From Thermoplasmata archaeon (GTDB lineage: Archaea > Thermoplasmatota > Thermoplasmata > RBG-16-68-12), in assembly GCA_035632695.1 (NCBI GenBank), contig DASQGG010000132.1:1-35103 (forward strand): DNA of 35,103 bases. Direction: 5' to 3'. Positions within the stretch are counted from its first letter, which is position 1, and each line of letters opens with the position of its first letter. This document shows positions 23,206 through 31,698 of the stretch, in pieces. The position numbers were made by a program, and so were the translations under genes. Below the pieces are notes generated by a model that was not told the origin of the DNA, searched no databases, and saw only the letters and a program-made list of their open reading frames with translations.

Positions 23206-23215
23206 CTTATTAAAG
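23206..23215. promoter_or_regulatory. TATA-like box of wecB, possibly two-way
   Basis: CTTTAATAAG on the minus strand, 29 nt before the wecB ATG. The near-symmetrical CTTATTAAAG on the plus strand is the only AT-rich box before the glycosyltransferase at 23320, but at over 100 nt. Confidence 0.5.
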
Positions 23216-23319
23216 GTCGCTGGCTCCGAGGTGCGACTCCGAAGGTCGCGGAGACGTGGGACGACCTCTGAGGAGGTTCGTGTGTCTTCACTCGAGTCGC
23301 TTCGCCGGCGGCGCGCGGC

Positions 23320-24096
23320 ATGACGAAGAAGTACAGCATCTGCGTGACGAACTTCAACTCCATCCGGACCGTGGAGAGTTGGGCGAGCTCGCTGCTCCGC
23401 AACGTGGGAGAGGAGGACGAGGTCGTCGTCGTCGACGCGGGCAGCGCGGATGGCTCGGGAGATTGGCTGAGGTCCTGGTGCCTCGCGCACGGCTACGTCT
23501 TCCTCACACGGAAGTCGAACCGGGGACAGGCCCGTGACGTTGCATCCCGAGGGGCCCACGGCGACTACCTGATCCATCATGTCGACACGGACGATGTCGT
23601 GGTCGCCCTCCCCGAGGCCAAACGACTCTACCACGAGGTCTTGGAGACGGACGCGGTCACGGGGGCACGGCGCGCTTTCTGGTGCCACGGCTTCTTCATC
23701 GTCCCGCGCGCCATGTACGCCGAGGTCGGCGGCTATGCGCCCCTCCAGCACTACGAGGACCGCCTGCTCGGATACCGCCTGGCGGTCAAGGGATGGCTCA
23801 CGAAGTCGGAACGCGTCTCCGCGGTCCGGAAGCGGACCGATCCCCGAAGGACGACCGTCATCGCCCAGCTGCGGCGGAGGATCGAGGCCCTCCGGGACGG
23901 ATTCCGCCTCGGGTTCGTGGAGATCTGGACCCGCTGGAGTTATCCGCTCATCCCGATCGCGTTCGCAATGGCCCTGTTCATGAAGCACTACCCGTACCGG
24001 AAGGACTGGGAGCGGATGGACATCCACCGGGACGAACTCATCGTTTCCTGGATCGACCGAAACCATCTCAAGGACAAGCTCCTTCCCGTGCGCTGA
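23320..24096 (+). CDS. GT2-family glycosyltransferase
   Basis: A 258-residue GT-A fold protein. It begins KYSICVTNFNSIRTVESWAS, has EVVVVDAGSADGS (residues 34-46) for nucleotide binding and HHVDTDDVVV, where Asp89-x-Asp91 is the metal-binding DxD motif. A later acidic YEDRLLGYRL may hold the catalytic base. Residues about 209-230 (SYPLIPIAFAMALFMKHYPY) are hydrophobic and may touch the membrane. Start ATG 23320. The next gene starts 13 nt after its stop, on the same strand. Confidence 0.85.
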   Translation: MTKKYSICVTNFNSIRTVESWASSLLRNVGEEDEVVVVDAGSADGSGDWLRSWCLAHGYVFLTRKSNRGQARDVASRGAHGDYLIHHVDTDDVVVALPEAKRLYHEVLETDAVTGARRAFWCHGFFIVPRAMYAEVGGYAPLQHYEDRLLGYRLAVKGWLTKSERVSAVRKRTDPRRTTVIAQLRRRIEALRDGFRLGFVEIWTRWSYPLIPIAFAMALFMKHYPYRKDWERMDIHRDELIVSWIDRNHLKDKLLPVR

Positions 24097-24109
24097 CGGG
24101 GTTGCGCGA

Positions 24110-25255
24110 GTGGCTTCGGGGCCGTCCCATCCTGGAAACCGTCACGGGAACCGCATCGCCATCGCCGCGGGGGGCCCGGGCCCTTCCGGCATCAGCACCT
24201 ACGTCACCGAGCTCGGGCGCGCCCTCACCGTTCGCGGCCACGAGGTCGAGGTCCTGATCCCGGAATCCCCGCCGAGGCGCCGCCGCGCGACGGACCGAAT
24301 CGTCCCGAGCGCTCTGGCCCGACCCCGGTCGGCTTGGTTGCGGGAGCGGCTCCGTGAGCTGCATCCCGACATCGCCCACATCGTCTCCTCCGACATGCTC
24401 GCGGTGGACCTAGGCGTCCCGACCGTGTGGACGGCGTGGCACACGCCACATGGGCTCATGTCCCGGTGGCGCGCGAGCATTGCGATGCGCTCCTACGGCA
24501 CGCGTCAGGTGCTCTGGGAGATCGCCGAGTCGTGGACCGGTTACCGGCTGGACAGCGAAGCGCTCCGGCATTGCGCTGCCGTCGCAGCGGTCAGCCAGCG
24601 CCTTGCCCGAGAGCTTTCGACGCGCGGTTGGGACGCGTCGTGGGTTCCTCCCATCCTCTCTTTGGCAGGACGCGGGGTGCCCCGGACCCTGCCCGAGACT
24701 CCGCGGGTCCTCTTCTCCTCTGCGAATCTCGGTGCGCCGCGCAAGGGGCTCGACCTCCTGGGGAAAGCGCTGCAATCCTTCGGAGACCGGATCCCGTTCG
24801 AGCTCGATTTCATCGGCGCGCCCGATGCCCGGGCCACAGGCCTCTTGCGCGGACCGACGGCGGACGCAACGGTCCGGATGCACGGGCGCGTGGATCTCAA
24901 TCGGGCCCGGGACATCATGCGGGATGCCACCGTCCTAGCCATGCCAAGTCGATCCGAAGAGTTCGGGTACGTGGCCCTCGAAGCACTCGCGCTGGGTCTT
25001 CCCGTGGTCACCTTCGAGGTTCCCACCCTGGACGAGCTGGTGGACTCAGGGTGCGGGCGGGTCGTGCCTCCCTTCGACGTGGATGCCTTCGGCCACGCGC
25101 TCCAGGAGGTCACGACGGACGAGGCGCTCTACCGACGCCTCTCGGAGGGGGCGCTGCGGAAATCCCTTGCGCACTCCCCCGACGCGTGCATGCCGCACCT
25201 GGAGGCCCTGTACGAACGCACGCGCGCCGACGCCGCTTCCCAGCATCTACCATGA
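24110..25255 (+). CDS. GT4-type glycosyltransferase
   Basis: A 381-residue GT-B enzyme with GTG start 13 nt after the previous stop; the first 14 residues are basic and unstructured, so initiation could be slightly later. IAIAAGGPGPSGISTYVTEL is the glycine-rich acceptor-domain loop. The donor half shows RVLFSSANLGAPRKGLDLLG, ELDFIGAPD, VRMHGRVDL and SRSEEFGYVALEALALGLP with E-x7-E. No membrane segments. The product is probably a sugar transfer onto the lipid-linked or surface glycan; sugars unknown. Confidence 0.88.
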   Translation: MASGPSHPGNRHGNRIAIAAGGPGPSGISTYVTELGRALTVRGHEVEVLIPESPPRRRRATDRIVPSALARPRSAWLRERLRELHPDIAHIVSSDMLAVDLGVPTVWTAWHTPHGLMSRWRASIAMRSYGTRQVLWEIAESWTGYRLDSEALRHCAAVAAVSQRLARELSTRGWDASWVPPILSLAGRGVPRTLPETPRVLFSSANLGAPRKGLDLLGKALQSFGDRIPFELDFIGAPDARATGLLRGPTADATVRMHGRVDLNRARDIMRDATVLAMPSRSEEFGYVALEALALGLPVVTFEVPTLDELVDSGCGRVVPPFDVDAFGHALQEVTTDEALYRRLSEGALRKSLAHSPDACMPHLEALYERTRADAASQHLP

Positions 25256-25304
25256 CCGGGACCTACGCGGCTTGGGCGAGTGTCTGCCTCGGCCGACGCG
25301 GCTT

Positions 25305-25325
25305 TCTATCTCGTATCTATCTCGT
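25305..25325. repeat. Tandem TCTATCTCGT direct repeat, 11-bp period
   Basis: Two exact copies (25305-25314 and 25316-25325) in the 111-bp spacer before the GT2 gene at 25367, one helical turn apart. It may be part of the promoter or a regulator site. Confidence 0.45.
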
Positions 25326-25366
25326 TCCTGCACGCCCACCCGAAACGGTCATAACGCGACCTCCCC

Positions 25367-26161
25367 TTGGCCCCGGCGGTGCTCATCAGCATCGTGACCA
25401 CGGTCCGCAACGAGGCGAGGAACATCGCCCACCTCCTCGACAGTCTCGTCGTCCAGGAACCGCCCATTGAAATCGTCGTCGTGGACTCGAGCAGCGAGGA
25501 CGGCACGCCGGACATCGTGCGGCAGTATGAGAAGAAGTACGACTTCGTCCGACTGTTCTTCCGCGGCGGCACCCGCGGTGCCGGACGCAACTTCGGAATC
25601 GGCGTGGCTCGTGGAGAGGCGGTTGCCTTCATCGACGGAGACGCCATCGCGAATCCGTTCTGGATTCACGAGCTACGCGAGGGCCTCAAGACGGCGGACG
25701 TGGTCGCAGGGCGGAGCATCCAAATCGGTTATCGGCCCTTCGAGGACCTCGAGCGCGTCGAGCTCATCGTCCGCGGCGTGGACGTCACGTATCCCTCCTC
25801 CAACCTGGCGTACAAGAAGTCGGTCCTCAAGGAAATCGGTGGATTCGACGGGTGGATGGTGACCGCCGAGGACATCGATCTGAACCTCCGCGCCGTCCTT
25901 GCGGGCCACCCGATCGCCTTCCGCACGAACGCGATCGTCTACCACCGCACCCGGGATTCGTACTTCGACTTCCTGCGGCAGGCGTTCTGGAACGGCGTGG
26001 GCCGCAAGCAGCTTACCCTGAAGCACGGGAGCCTGTGGGGCGCGTACCGACCGTTCGAGATGGTGCGCCAGAAGACGAACTTCTGGAGCCTGCTTCGGCT
26101 CTTCACGGCCCTCCTTGGGTACGGCGCGTACAAACTCTTCGGCCGCGAACGATCCGCGTAG
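25367..26161 (+). CDS. GT2-family glycosyltransferase
   Basis: A 264-residue GT-A protein. LISIVTTVRNEARNIAHLLD opens the fold, EIVVVDSSSEDGT binds nucleotide, and AFIDGDA (Asp90-Gly-Asp92) is the metal motif. VTAEDIDLNLRAVLAG supplies the acidic catalytic region. The C-terminal 20 residues (SLLRLFTALLGYGAYKLF) are hydrophobic and may anchor it to the membrane. TTG 25367 is the first start after an in-frame stop; GTG 25379 gives a product that begins directly at the first strand and may be the real start. No clear ribosome binding site. Confidence 0.85.
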   Translation: MAPAVLISIVTTVRNEARNIAHLLDSLVVQEPPIEIVVVDSSSEDGTPDIVRQYEKKYDFVRLFFRGGTRGAGRNFGIGVARGEAVAFIDGDAIANPFWIHELREGLKTADVVAGRSIQIGYRPFEDLERVELIVRGVDVTYPSSNLAYKKSVLKEIGGFDGWMVTAEDIDLNLRAVLAGHPIAFRTNAIVYHRTRDSYFDFLRQAFWNGVGRKQLTLKHGSLWGAYRPFEMVRQKTNFWSLLRLFTALLGYGAYKLFGRERSA

Positions 26162-26173
26162 CAAGGTGCAAAG

Positions 26174-26180
26174 CATTATA
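26174..26180 (+). promoter_or_regulatory. TATA box of the DPMS-like gene
   Basis: CATTATA, about 27 nt before ATG 26204, consistent with a leaderless mRNA. Confidence 0.55.
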
Positions 26181-26203
26181 CGAAGGGGGTCGAATCGCGC
26201 GGC

Positions 26204-26893
26204 ATGGTCGAGGTCTCCGTCGTCATCCCCACGATGAACGAGGAGGCTTCCATCGGGGCCGTGATCGACGAGGTCCGAGGGGCGCTAGCGGGGCGAGACC
26301 TCGAGATCCTGACCGTCGATACGGACTCCCGGGACCGCACGAAGGAAATCGCGGCGTCCAAGGGTGCGCGCGTGGTCTCCGAGCCACGCCGCGGCTACGG
26401 CCGTGCCTACAAGACGGGATTCGCCGCGGCGTGCGGGACCTACATCTGTACCCTGGACGCGGACCTGACCTATCCCGGAGCGCGTTTCCCGGACTTCCTC
26501 CGGCTCCTGGAGGCGGGTCAAGCGGACTTTGTCTCGGGCGACCGGATGAGCCGCCTCTCGGAGGATGCGATGACGGGCATGCACCGGCTCGGCAACACGA
26601 TGCTCAACGTCGCCTTCCGCGTCCTCTATCGGTTCCCCATGCAGGACTCCCAGTCCGGCATGTGGGCGTTCCGGCGCGACCTCCTCACGGACATCCACGT
26701 GGTCCACGACGGCATGCCGTTCTCGGAGGAGCTCAAGACCGAAGTCCTCCTCCGCGGCTACCGGTACGCGGAAATCCCCATCGACTACCGGGTGCGGGTC
26801 GGGAGGAAGAAGATCCGGAGCTTCAGCGACGCGTTCTCCAACTTCGTCTGGCTGTTCCGGAAACGGTTCGGATGGGTGCCCGCGGCAGCGTAG
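26204..26893 (+). CDS. Dolichol-phosphate mannose/glucose synthase-like GT2
   Basis: A 229-residue GT2 enzyme of the polyprenyl-phosphate glycosyltransferase type. VSVVIPTMNEEASIGAVIDE, then LTVDTDSRDRTKEIA, RRGYGRAYKTGFAAACGTYI and CTLDADLTYPG (Asp85-Ala-Asp87) are the classical order. SQSGMWAFRRDLL and the basic end of the fold (VRVGRKKIRSFSDAFSNFVW) also match this family. No C-terminal membrane helices, so a peripheral enzyme. It probably charges dolichol phosphate with a hexose for glycan assembly. The stop abuts that of the convergent PIN gene with zero spacing. Confidence 0.87.
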   Translation: MVEVSVVIPTMNEEASIGAVIDEVRGALAGRDLEILTVDTDSRDRTKEIAASKGARVVSEPRRGYGRAYKTGFAAACGTYICTLDADLTYPGARFPDFLRLLEAGQADFVSGDRMSRLSEDAMTGMHRLGNTMLNVAFRVLYRFPMQDSQSGMWAFRRDLLTDIHVVHDGMPFSEELKTEVLLRGYRYAEIPIDYRVRVGRKKIRSFSDAFSNFVWLFRKRFGWVPAAA

Positions 26894-27985
26894 TCACTCG
26901 GCGAGGGCGTCGGACAGCTCCTGCCACACGTCGAGGATGCGGCGGAGGTCGAAGCGTCCCCCGATGTAGCGGGTCATGATCTTGTCGAACCCTCGATCCC
27001 GGTCCGAGCCGAGGAGCTGGAACGCCTCCCAATGCTCCATGGACTTCCAGGTCCAAGCGCCTTCGAGATCCAGATGGTGGGCGCCAGCATCGTTCCAGGC
27101 GACCCTCGCCCGGCCGAACTCCACGGCGAGCTCGTACAGGACGCGGGCCAAGAGGACGGTCTCCTCCCTGGGCATGGAGGCCTCATCGCCCTTCCGGAGT
27201 CGGCGGGGATATTGGATGCGGAGCGCGCTGAGGCCCTCCGCGGCCGCCATTGAGGCGTTCGTCTTGTCCATCGTGAGGAAGAAGATGCCCTTCCGGAACT
27301 CGATCCCTCGCAGGAAGGCCTTGAACTGGTCCCGGATCAGGGAGTCCGCGTTCAGGATCGTGAGGCCGTCCGGGGAGAGGCGGAGCTGCTCGGGGTTCGT
27401 CTGGCCCACGACGAGCACGCTCATGCCCTGGAAGGCCTCCGTGCGCTTCAGCGTGGTGATCTCCTGGAGCGCGCGGTAGCCCATGCGGCCCGCGTGGGTG
27501 AGATTTCCGCCCTTCTTCTGGTTCGCGGCGTTCTCCAACTCCTGCATCACGACGCCCGGGATCACGAGCAGGATCCAGTTCACGGTCTCCTTGTACGGCC
27601 GCGCGTGGATGCGGTGGAACTCCTCGAGGAGGTGTTCCCCCAGGACGCAGGAATACAGGAGGTTCGTGTCCACGCCGAGGACGATGTCCTCGTACTCCGC
27701 GAGACGCCGCGCGACCGCGGTCAGGCCGACGGGCTCGACCACCCCCGCCCGGAGCAGGGCCGCATTGAGCCAGTCCAGGTAGTCGGGCTTGTCCGTGAGA
27801 ACGCGCACGCGGAACTCCGTGGGCGGCCCGCGGATTTCCAGCAGGGGCACATCCTCATCCTGGCCCGCGGACCCGAGCGACCGCACGGTCAGCGGGTCGA
27901 CACGCGCTTTCACGGCCGCCAAGGCGAGCTGCAGCACGGGGAACTCCACGACCTGGTTCTTCTCGAGCAGGCCGTGGACCGCCAA
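26894..27985 (-). CDS. PIN-domain ribonuclease-like protein
   Basis: A 363-residue protein. Residues 1-95 are an uncharacterised N-terminal alpha/beta region. The PIN nuclease core follows with acidic residues in order: Asp106 (LGVDTNLLY), Glu149 (VMQELENAANQ), Asp214/Asp219 (NADSLIRDQFK) and Asp240 (FLTMDKTNASMA). The last 80 residues are charged and helical. The TTG at 27985 lies one nucleotide after the ftsY stop, with GGAGG 7 nt ahead, so it is translationally linked to ftsY. A nuclease in an operon with prefoldin and the SRP receptor hints at RNA handling tied to translation; this is inference. Confidence 0.85.
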   Translation of the reverse strand: MAVHGLLEKNQVVEFPVLQLALAAVKARVDPLTVRSLGSAGQDEDVPLLEIRGPPTEFRVRVLTDKPDYLDWLNAALLRAGVVEPVGLTAVARRLAEYEDIVLGVDTNLLYSCVLGEHLLEEFHRIHARPYKETVNWILLVIPGVVMQELENAANQKKGGNLTHAGRMGYRALQEITTLKRTEAFQGMSVLVVGQTNPEQLRLSPDGLTILNADSLIRDQFKAFLRGIEFRKGIFFLTMDKTNASMAAAEGLSALRIQYPRRLRKGDEASMPREETVLLARVLYELAVEFGRARVAWNDAGAHHLDLEGAWTWKSMEHWEAFQLLGSDRDRGFDKIMTRYIGGRFDLRRILDVWQELSDALAE

Positions 27986-27986
27986 C

Positions 27987-28994
27987 CTACGCCTCCTTCT
28001 CCGCGGGGGACAGGAGGCGGTCCACCATCCACTTCACGTTGAACCGGCGGATGTCCTCGTAGCCCTGCCCCGTGCTCACGAACACGACGGGCTTCCCGAT
28101 GGTCCGGGCGATGGAGAGGGCCGCTCCCCCCTTCGCATCCGCGTCAATCTTCGTGAGCACGATCCCGTCCAGGCCCACGGCCTCGTGGAACTGCTTCGCC
28201 TGTTCGATCGCGTCGTTCCCGGCGAGGGCGTCCCCGATGTAGAGCACCAGGTCCGGCTCCGCGACCCGTTTGATCTTCTTCATCTGGTCCATGAGGTTCG
28301 TGTTCGTCTGCATGCGGCCCGCCGTGTCGATCAGGACCACGTCGCGCTTGCGCGCGCGGGCGTGCTCCACGGCGTCGTAGGCGACCGCGGCAGGGTCGGA
28401 TCCCGCCTCGTGCTTGATCAGCTTGAAGCCGATGGCCTCGGCGTGCTTCTCGAGTTGCTCGATGGCCCCCGCGCGGAACGTGTCCGCGGCCGCGACCACG
28501 GCCGTGTAGCCTTTCTTCTGGATGTGGTACGCGAGCTTCGCGATCGTCGTCGTCTTGCCGGTCCCGTTCACGCCGACGAACATGATCACGACGGGCTTCG
28601 GGTGGGTCTGGATCACCTCGAACAGGTCAATCGTGGGCACGGTCATGGCCTTCGTGATCGCGTCTCGCAGCGCGGCCTCGACGCCCGTCTCCACGGACAC
28701 CTCGCGGGCCACCCGCTTCCCGCGGAGGTCCTCCGCGAGCGTGTCGACGACCTCCTTGGCGACGGGGAAGGCGACGTCGGATTCCAGGAGGGCGATCTCC
28801 AGGTCGTAGAGGATCTCCTCGAGCTTGTCCTCCTTGATCTTCCGGCCGGAATCGCCGATGACCCGAGCCGACGGCGCGGTCTTGGTCACCGGGGGTGGCG
28901 CACCGCCCGATCCCTCGCCCTTCGCCTCCGCGACGACCTCGGCCTCCGCCTTCTGCCGCCACGCCGCCAGCTTCTCTCGGAGGGATTTGAACAT
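27987..28994 (-). CDS. ftsY: Signal recognition particle receptor FtsY
   Basis: A 335-residue SRP GTPase that docks ribosome-SRP complexes to the membrane. A short acidic/Ala-rich N-terminal A region (1-50) precedes the four-helix N domain (51-115). G-domain motifs: GVNGTGKTT (141-149), DTFRAGA (171-177), DTAGR (223-227), TKID (281-284) and AKGG (287-290), ending in GQGYEDIRRFNVKWMVDRLL. ATG immediately follows the prefoldin stop (TAG-ATG), as in other archaea with the L18a-pfdA-ftsY order. Confidence 0.97.
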   Translation of the reverse strand: MFKSLREKLAAWRQKAEAEVVAEAKGEGSGGAPPPVTKTAPSARVIGDSGRKIKEDKLEEILYDLEIALLESDVAFPVAKEVVDTLAEDLRGKRVAREVSVETGVEAALRDAITKAMTVPTIDLFEVIQTHPKPVVIMFVGVNGTGKTTTIAKLAYHIQKKGYTAVVAAADTFRAGAIEQLEKHAEAIGFKLIKHEAGSDPAAVAYDAVEHARARKRDVVLIDTAGRMQTNTNLMDQMKKIKRVAEPDLVLYIGDALAGNDAIEQAKQFHEAVGLDGIVLTKIDADAKGGAALSIARTIGKPVVFVSTGQGYEDIRRFNVKWMVDRLLSPAEKEA

Positions 28995-29441
28995 CTACGT
29001 CGGACCGTCCGCGCCCGGGGTCCCCTGGATCCGGTCGTACAGGCTCTGGACGGAGGCGCTCTGGGTCTCCGCGCGCCGCTGCAACTCCGCGAGGCGCTGC
29101 CCGATGGCCGCGACCGCGTCGCTGATGGACTTGATCTGCACGTCGAGGCGCTCGATCTGTTTCGGGATCTCGTCGAACACGACGAGGTCCGAGCCGACGC
29201 CCATGAACGCCTTGGCGGCGTCCTTCACCTCGGCGACGAGGAACGCGTTCGCGCCGACCGGGACGAGGACCTCGGCGCCCTTCCCCGCCTCCTGGTAGCG
29301 GAGGAGGGTCTCTCGGGCCCGCATGTGCTCCTCGAGGGACACCCGGACGATCTCCTGTTGCTGGGCCAGGGACTCGAGCTGCTCCCGGTACTGGTCGAGC
29401 ACGGCGAGGCCGCGCCGGAGCTCCGCCTCGGGTGCGGTCAC
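28995..29441 (-). CDS. pfdA: Prefoldin subunit alpha
   Basis: A 148-residue prefoldin alpha-type chaperone subunit. Two coiled-coil helices (about 5-55 and 95-140) flank beta hairpins with EVLVPVGANAFLVAEVKD and FMGVGSDLVVF. With beta subunits it forms the hexamer that hands unfolded proteins to the group II chaperonin. GTG start overlaps the L18a stop as GTGA (29438-29441), and its TAG stop touches the ftsY ATG. Length and gene order are normal for archaea. Confidence 0.94.
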   Translation of the reverse strand: MTAPEAELRRGLAVLDQYREQLESLAQQQEIVRVSLEEHMRARETLLRYQEAGKGAEVLVPVGANAFLVAEVKDAAKAFMGVGSDLVVFDEIPKQIERLDVQIKSISDAVAAIGQRLAELQRRAETQSASVQSLYDRIQGTPGADGPT

Positions 29442-29668
29442 GCCTTCGCCTCCACGGCGTACTTGACCGCGTGATCGCGGATCTCGCCGGCGGGGACCTC
29501 GGCGACGCCGGAGACCTCGATGTACTTGCGGGCGACGCCGTGCTGGCTCCCCAGGACGGAGAGGAGCCGCTCCCGCGCGGCGGCCTCGTCGGCCGCGGCG
29601 ACCTCCTTGGAGAAGGCCTGCCAGCCACGGCCCATGCGGAAGCGCCCGCTGATGCGATACGCCTTCAT
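29438..29668 (-). CDS. rpl18a: Large-subunit ribosomal protein L18a/LX
   Basis: A 76-residue archaeal LX/L18a protein: MKAYRISGRFRMGRGWQAFS, then an alpha-helical and beta part ending RKYIEVSGVAEVPAGEIRDH. Size is typical. ATG lies about 30 nt after a TATA box, giving a near-leaderless transcript that continues through pfdA, ftsY and the PIN gene. The gene sits 52 bp after rmlA on the same strand. Confidence 0.94.
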   Translation of the reverse strand: MKAYRISGRFRMGRGWQAFSKEVAAADEAAARERLLSVLGSQHGVARKYIEVSGVAEVPAGEIRDHAVKYAVEAKA

Positions 29669-29695
29669 GGAAACCGGGTTGGCAAGGGTAGCCGC

Positions 29696-29705
29696 TACTT
29701 AAGAA
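29696..29705 (-). promoter_or_regulatory. TATA box of the rpl18a-pfdA-ftsY-PIN operon
   Basis: Minus-strand TTCTTAAGTA, about 27-36 nt before ATG 29668, in the 52-bp gap after rmlA. Confidence 0.65.
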
Positions 29706-29720
29706 CTTGCCTCGCGCGGA

Positions 29721-30794
29721 TCAGAGGCGCACGTGGCTGTGCTCGCCGAGCACGACTCGCATGCCTCGGGGCCGGGCGTGCTCGTCCTCCGTGATGTGGC
29801 TGTGGCTGCCGATCAGGCTGGCCACGATCTTGTGGTGCGTGGCCAAGTGCACGTCGGAGAGAAGGATCGAGTTCTCGACGTCCGCGACCTCGATCACCGT
29901 GCGATCCCCGACGGCCGTGTACGGACCGATATAGGTGCCCGCGCCGATCTCGCAGTCCCGGCCGATCACGACGGGGCCGTGGACCACGGCGCCCGCGCGG
30001 ACGACGGACCCGGGACCGATCGCGACGCGGCCCTTGATCTCCGCGCCCGCCTCCACGGTCCCCTCGATCCGCGGCTGGAGCTCGTCGAGGACGAGCCGGT
30101 TCGCGTCGAGGATGTCCTCGGGCTTGCCCGTGTCCTTCCACCACCCGGTGACGACATGCGCGCTCACCTTGCCGCCACGGAGGCGCAGGGTCTCCAGGGC
30201 GTCCGTGATCTCCAGCTCGTTGCGCCAGGACGGCTTCAGGGAGCGGATGATCGGGAAGATGCTCTCCCGCAAGAAGTAAATGCCGACGAGGGCGAGGTCG
30301 CTCGTGGGCTCCTTGGGCTTCTCGACGAGCCGCACGACCCGGCCATTCGCGTCCAGTTCCGCGACGCCGAACCGCTCCGGTTCCGACACGCGGCAGAGCG
30401 CGATGCCTGCGTCCGCGTCGCTCGCCGCAAATTCGGAGACCATGGCCGTGATTCCTCCCTTCAGGAGGTTGTCGCCCAGGTACACGCAGAACGGCCCGCC
30501 CGCGAGGAAGTCCTCCGCGCAGCCGATCGCATGCGCGATCCCACGGGGCGCCCCCTGGACCACGTACGTGATGTGCACCCCGAAGGGCGCGCCGTCCTTG
30601 AGGAGCTCGCGGACTTTCTCGGGCTGGTTGTCGCCCAGGATCACGCCGATGTCCGTGATCCCGGCCTCCCGGAGGTCCTCGAGGCAGTACAGGATGTTCG
30701 GGCGGTTCGCGATCGGGATGAGCTGCTTCGGCCCCGTGTGGGTCAGCGGGCGCAGCCGCGTGCCGGAACCGCCTGCCAGGATGAGGCCCTTCAT
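29721..30794 (-). CDS. rmlA: Glucose-1-phosphate thymidylyltransferase, long form
   Basis: A 357-residue nucleotidyltransferase making dTDP-glucose from glucose-1-phosphate and dTTP. Residues 1-235: LAGGSGTRLRPLT (6-18), PKQLIPIANRP, VYLGDN (metal Asp108), FGVAELD, VEKPKEPTSDLALVGIYFL and GWWKDTGKPEDIL. Residues about 245-345 are a left-handed beta-helix of hexapeptide repeats (IGPGSVVRAGAVVHGPVVIG), absent from the short bacterial RmlA but usual in the archaeal/StrD-like long form. The ATG overlaps the rmlD stop by ATGA (30791-30794). Confidence 0.9.
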   Translation of the reverse strand: MKGLILAGGSGTRLRPLTHTGPKQLIPIANRPNILYCLEDLREAGITDIGVILGDNQPEKVRELLKDGAPFGVHITYVVQGAPRGIAHAIGCAEDFLAGGPFCVYLGDNLLKGGITAMVSEFAASDADAGIALCRVSEPERFGVAELDANGRVVRLVEKPKEPTSDLALVGIYFLRESIFPIIRSLKPSWRNELEITDALETLRLRGGKVSAHVVTGWWKDTGKPEDILDANRLVLDELQPRIEGTVEAGAEIKGRVAIGPGSVVRAGAVVHGPVVIGRDCEIGAGTYIGPYTAVGDRTVIEVADVENSILLSDVHLATHHKIVASLIGSHSHITEDEHARPRGMRVVLGEHSHVRL

Positions 30795-31678
30795 CGCGTC
30801 TGCCTCATGTCTTCCAGACACGCGCGGAATCCGGGCATGGGCCTCTTTAACGTTTCCTCGACCTTCTTCACGCTGAGGCAGGAGGCCGGGGGGCGCGCGG
30901 CCTTGAGGGCGACGCTTCGCATGGCGATGGGGACGAGCTTGGCGCCCGGGATTCCGAAGGCCTCGACGACCGCCTGACCCATCTCGAAGCGGGACACGCA
31001 GTCCCGCGAGGCGACGTGGAAGACGCCGTGGGCTCCCAGCTCGGAGAGGTCGAACATCGCCTGGGCCGCGGTCTTCGCGTACGTGGGCGTGATCCGCTGG
31101 TCCTCGAACAGCCGCACCTCCTGGCCGGCCTCCACGGCCTGGAGGATTCGGGTGACGGAGTTCGGCTTGGGAGACACGCGGTTCCACCCGAAGACGCCGG
31201 ACATCCGCACCAGGAGGGCGTTCCGGTCCGCGTCCGCGACCCTCCGCTCCCCTTCAAGTTTGGTCCGACCGTACACCCCTAGGGGATGCGGCACCGTGGT
31301 CTCCGTGGCGGGGCCGCTCCCGTCGAACACGTAGTCCGTCGACACGTGGACGAACCTCGCTCCCGCGGACACGGCCGCCGCGGCGAGCGCGGCCGGCGCG
31401 AGAGCGTTCACGGTCAACGCCTCCTCGGGGCGATCCTCGCACCCGTCCACGTCGGTCAGGGCCGCGGCATTGAGGACGACCTGCGGAGAGGTTCGCCGCA
31501 CCACCTCGGAGATGGCCGACGGGTCCCGCAGGTCGAGCGCCTCCCACCGGAGGCCGGCTCGTGAGGGGGCAGGCCCGCGATGGGTCGCGGTGATCGCGTG
31601 GCCTCGGCGCGCGGCCTCGTCGATCAGATGCTGGCCCAGGAGGCCGGCGCCGCCCACGACGAGGACCTTGGCCACCAT
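30791..31678 (-). CDS. rmlD: dTDP-4-dehydrorhamnose reductase
   Basis: A 295-residue short-chain dehydrogenase, last step of dTDP-L-rhamnose synthesis. The NAD(P) loop GGAGLLGQHL (9-18), STDYVFDG (113-120), catalytic YGRTK (Tyr136, Lys140) and RMSGVFGWN fit RmlD. ATG 31678 is preferred over upstream frame positions because the fold starts there and an AT-rich box lies 21-28 nt before it. It is first in a minus-strand operon with rmlA and diverges from rmlC-rmlB. Confidence 0.9.
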   Translation of the reverse strand: MVAKVLVVGGAGLLGQHLIDEAARRGHAITATHRGPAPSRAGLRWEALDLRDPSAISEVVRRTSPQVVLNAAALTDVDGCEDRPEEALTVNALAPAALAAAAVSAGARFVHVSTDYVFDGSGPATETTVPHPLGVYGRTKLEGERRVADADRNALLVRMSGVFGWNRVSPKPNSVTRILQAVEAGQEVRLFEDQRITPTYAKTAAQAMFDLSELGAHGVFHVASRDCVSRFEMGQAVVEAFGIPGAKLVPIAMRSVALKAARPPASCLSVKKVEETLKRPMPGFRACLEDMRQTR

Positions 31679-31698
31679 GGGGCGCACCGCTCGACAGG

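Noticed and set aside
18103-26893. Recent mobile genomic island around the glycosyltransferases
   Set aside because: No integrase, tRNA end, or direct repeats were seen, and base use looks similar to the neighbours. Variable glycan loci are common without such marks.
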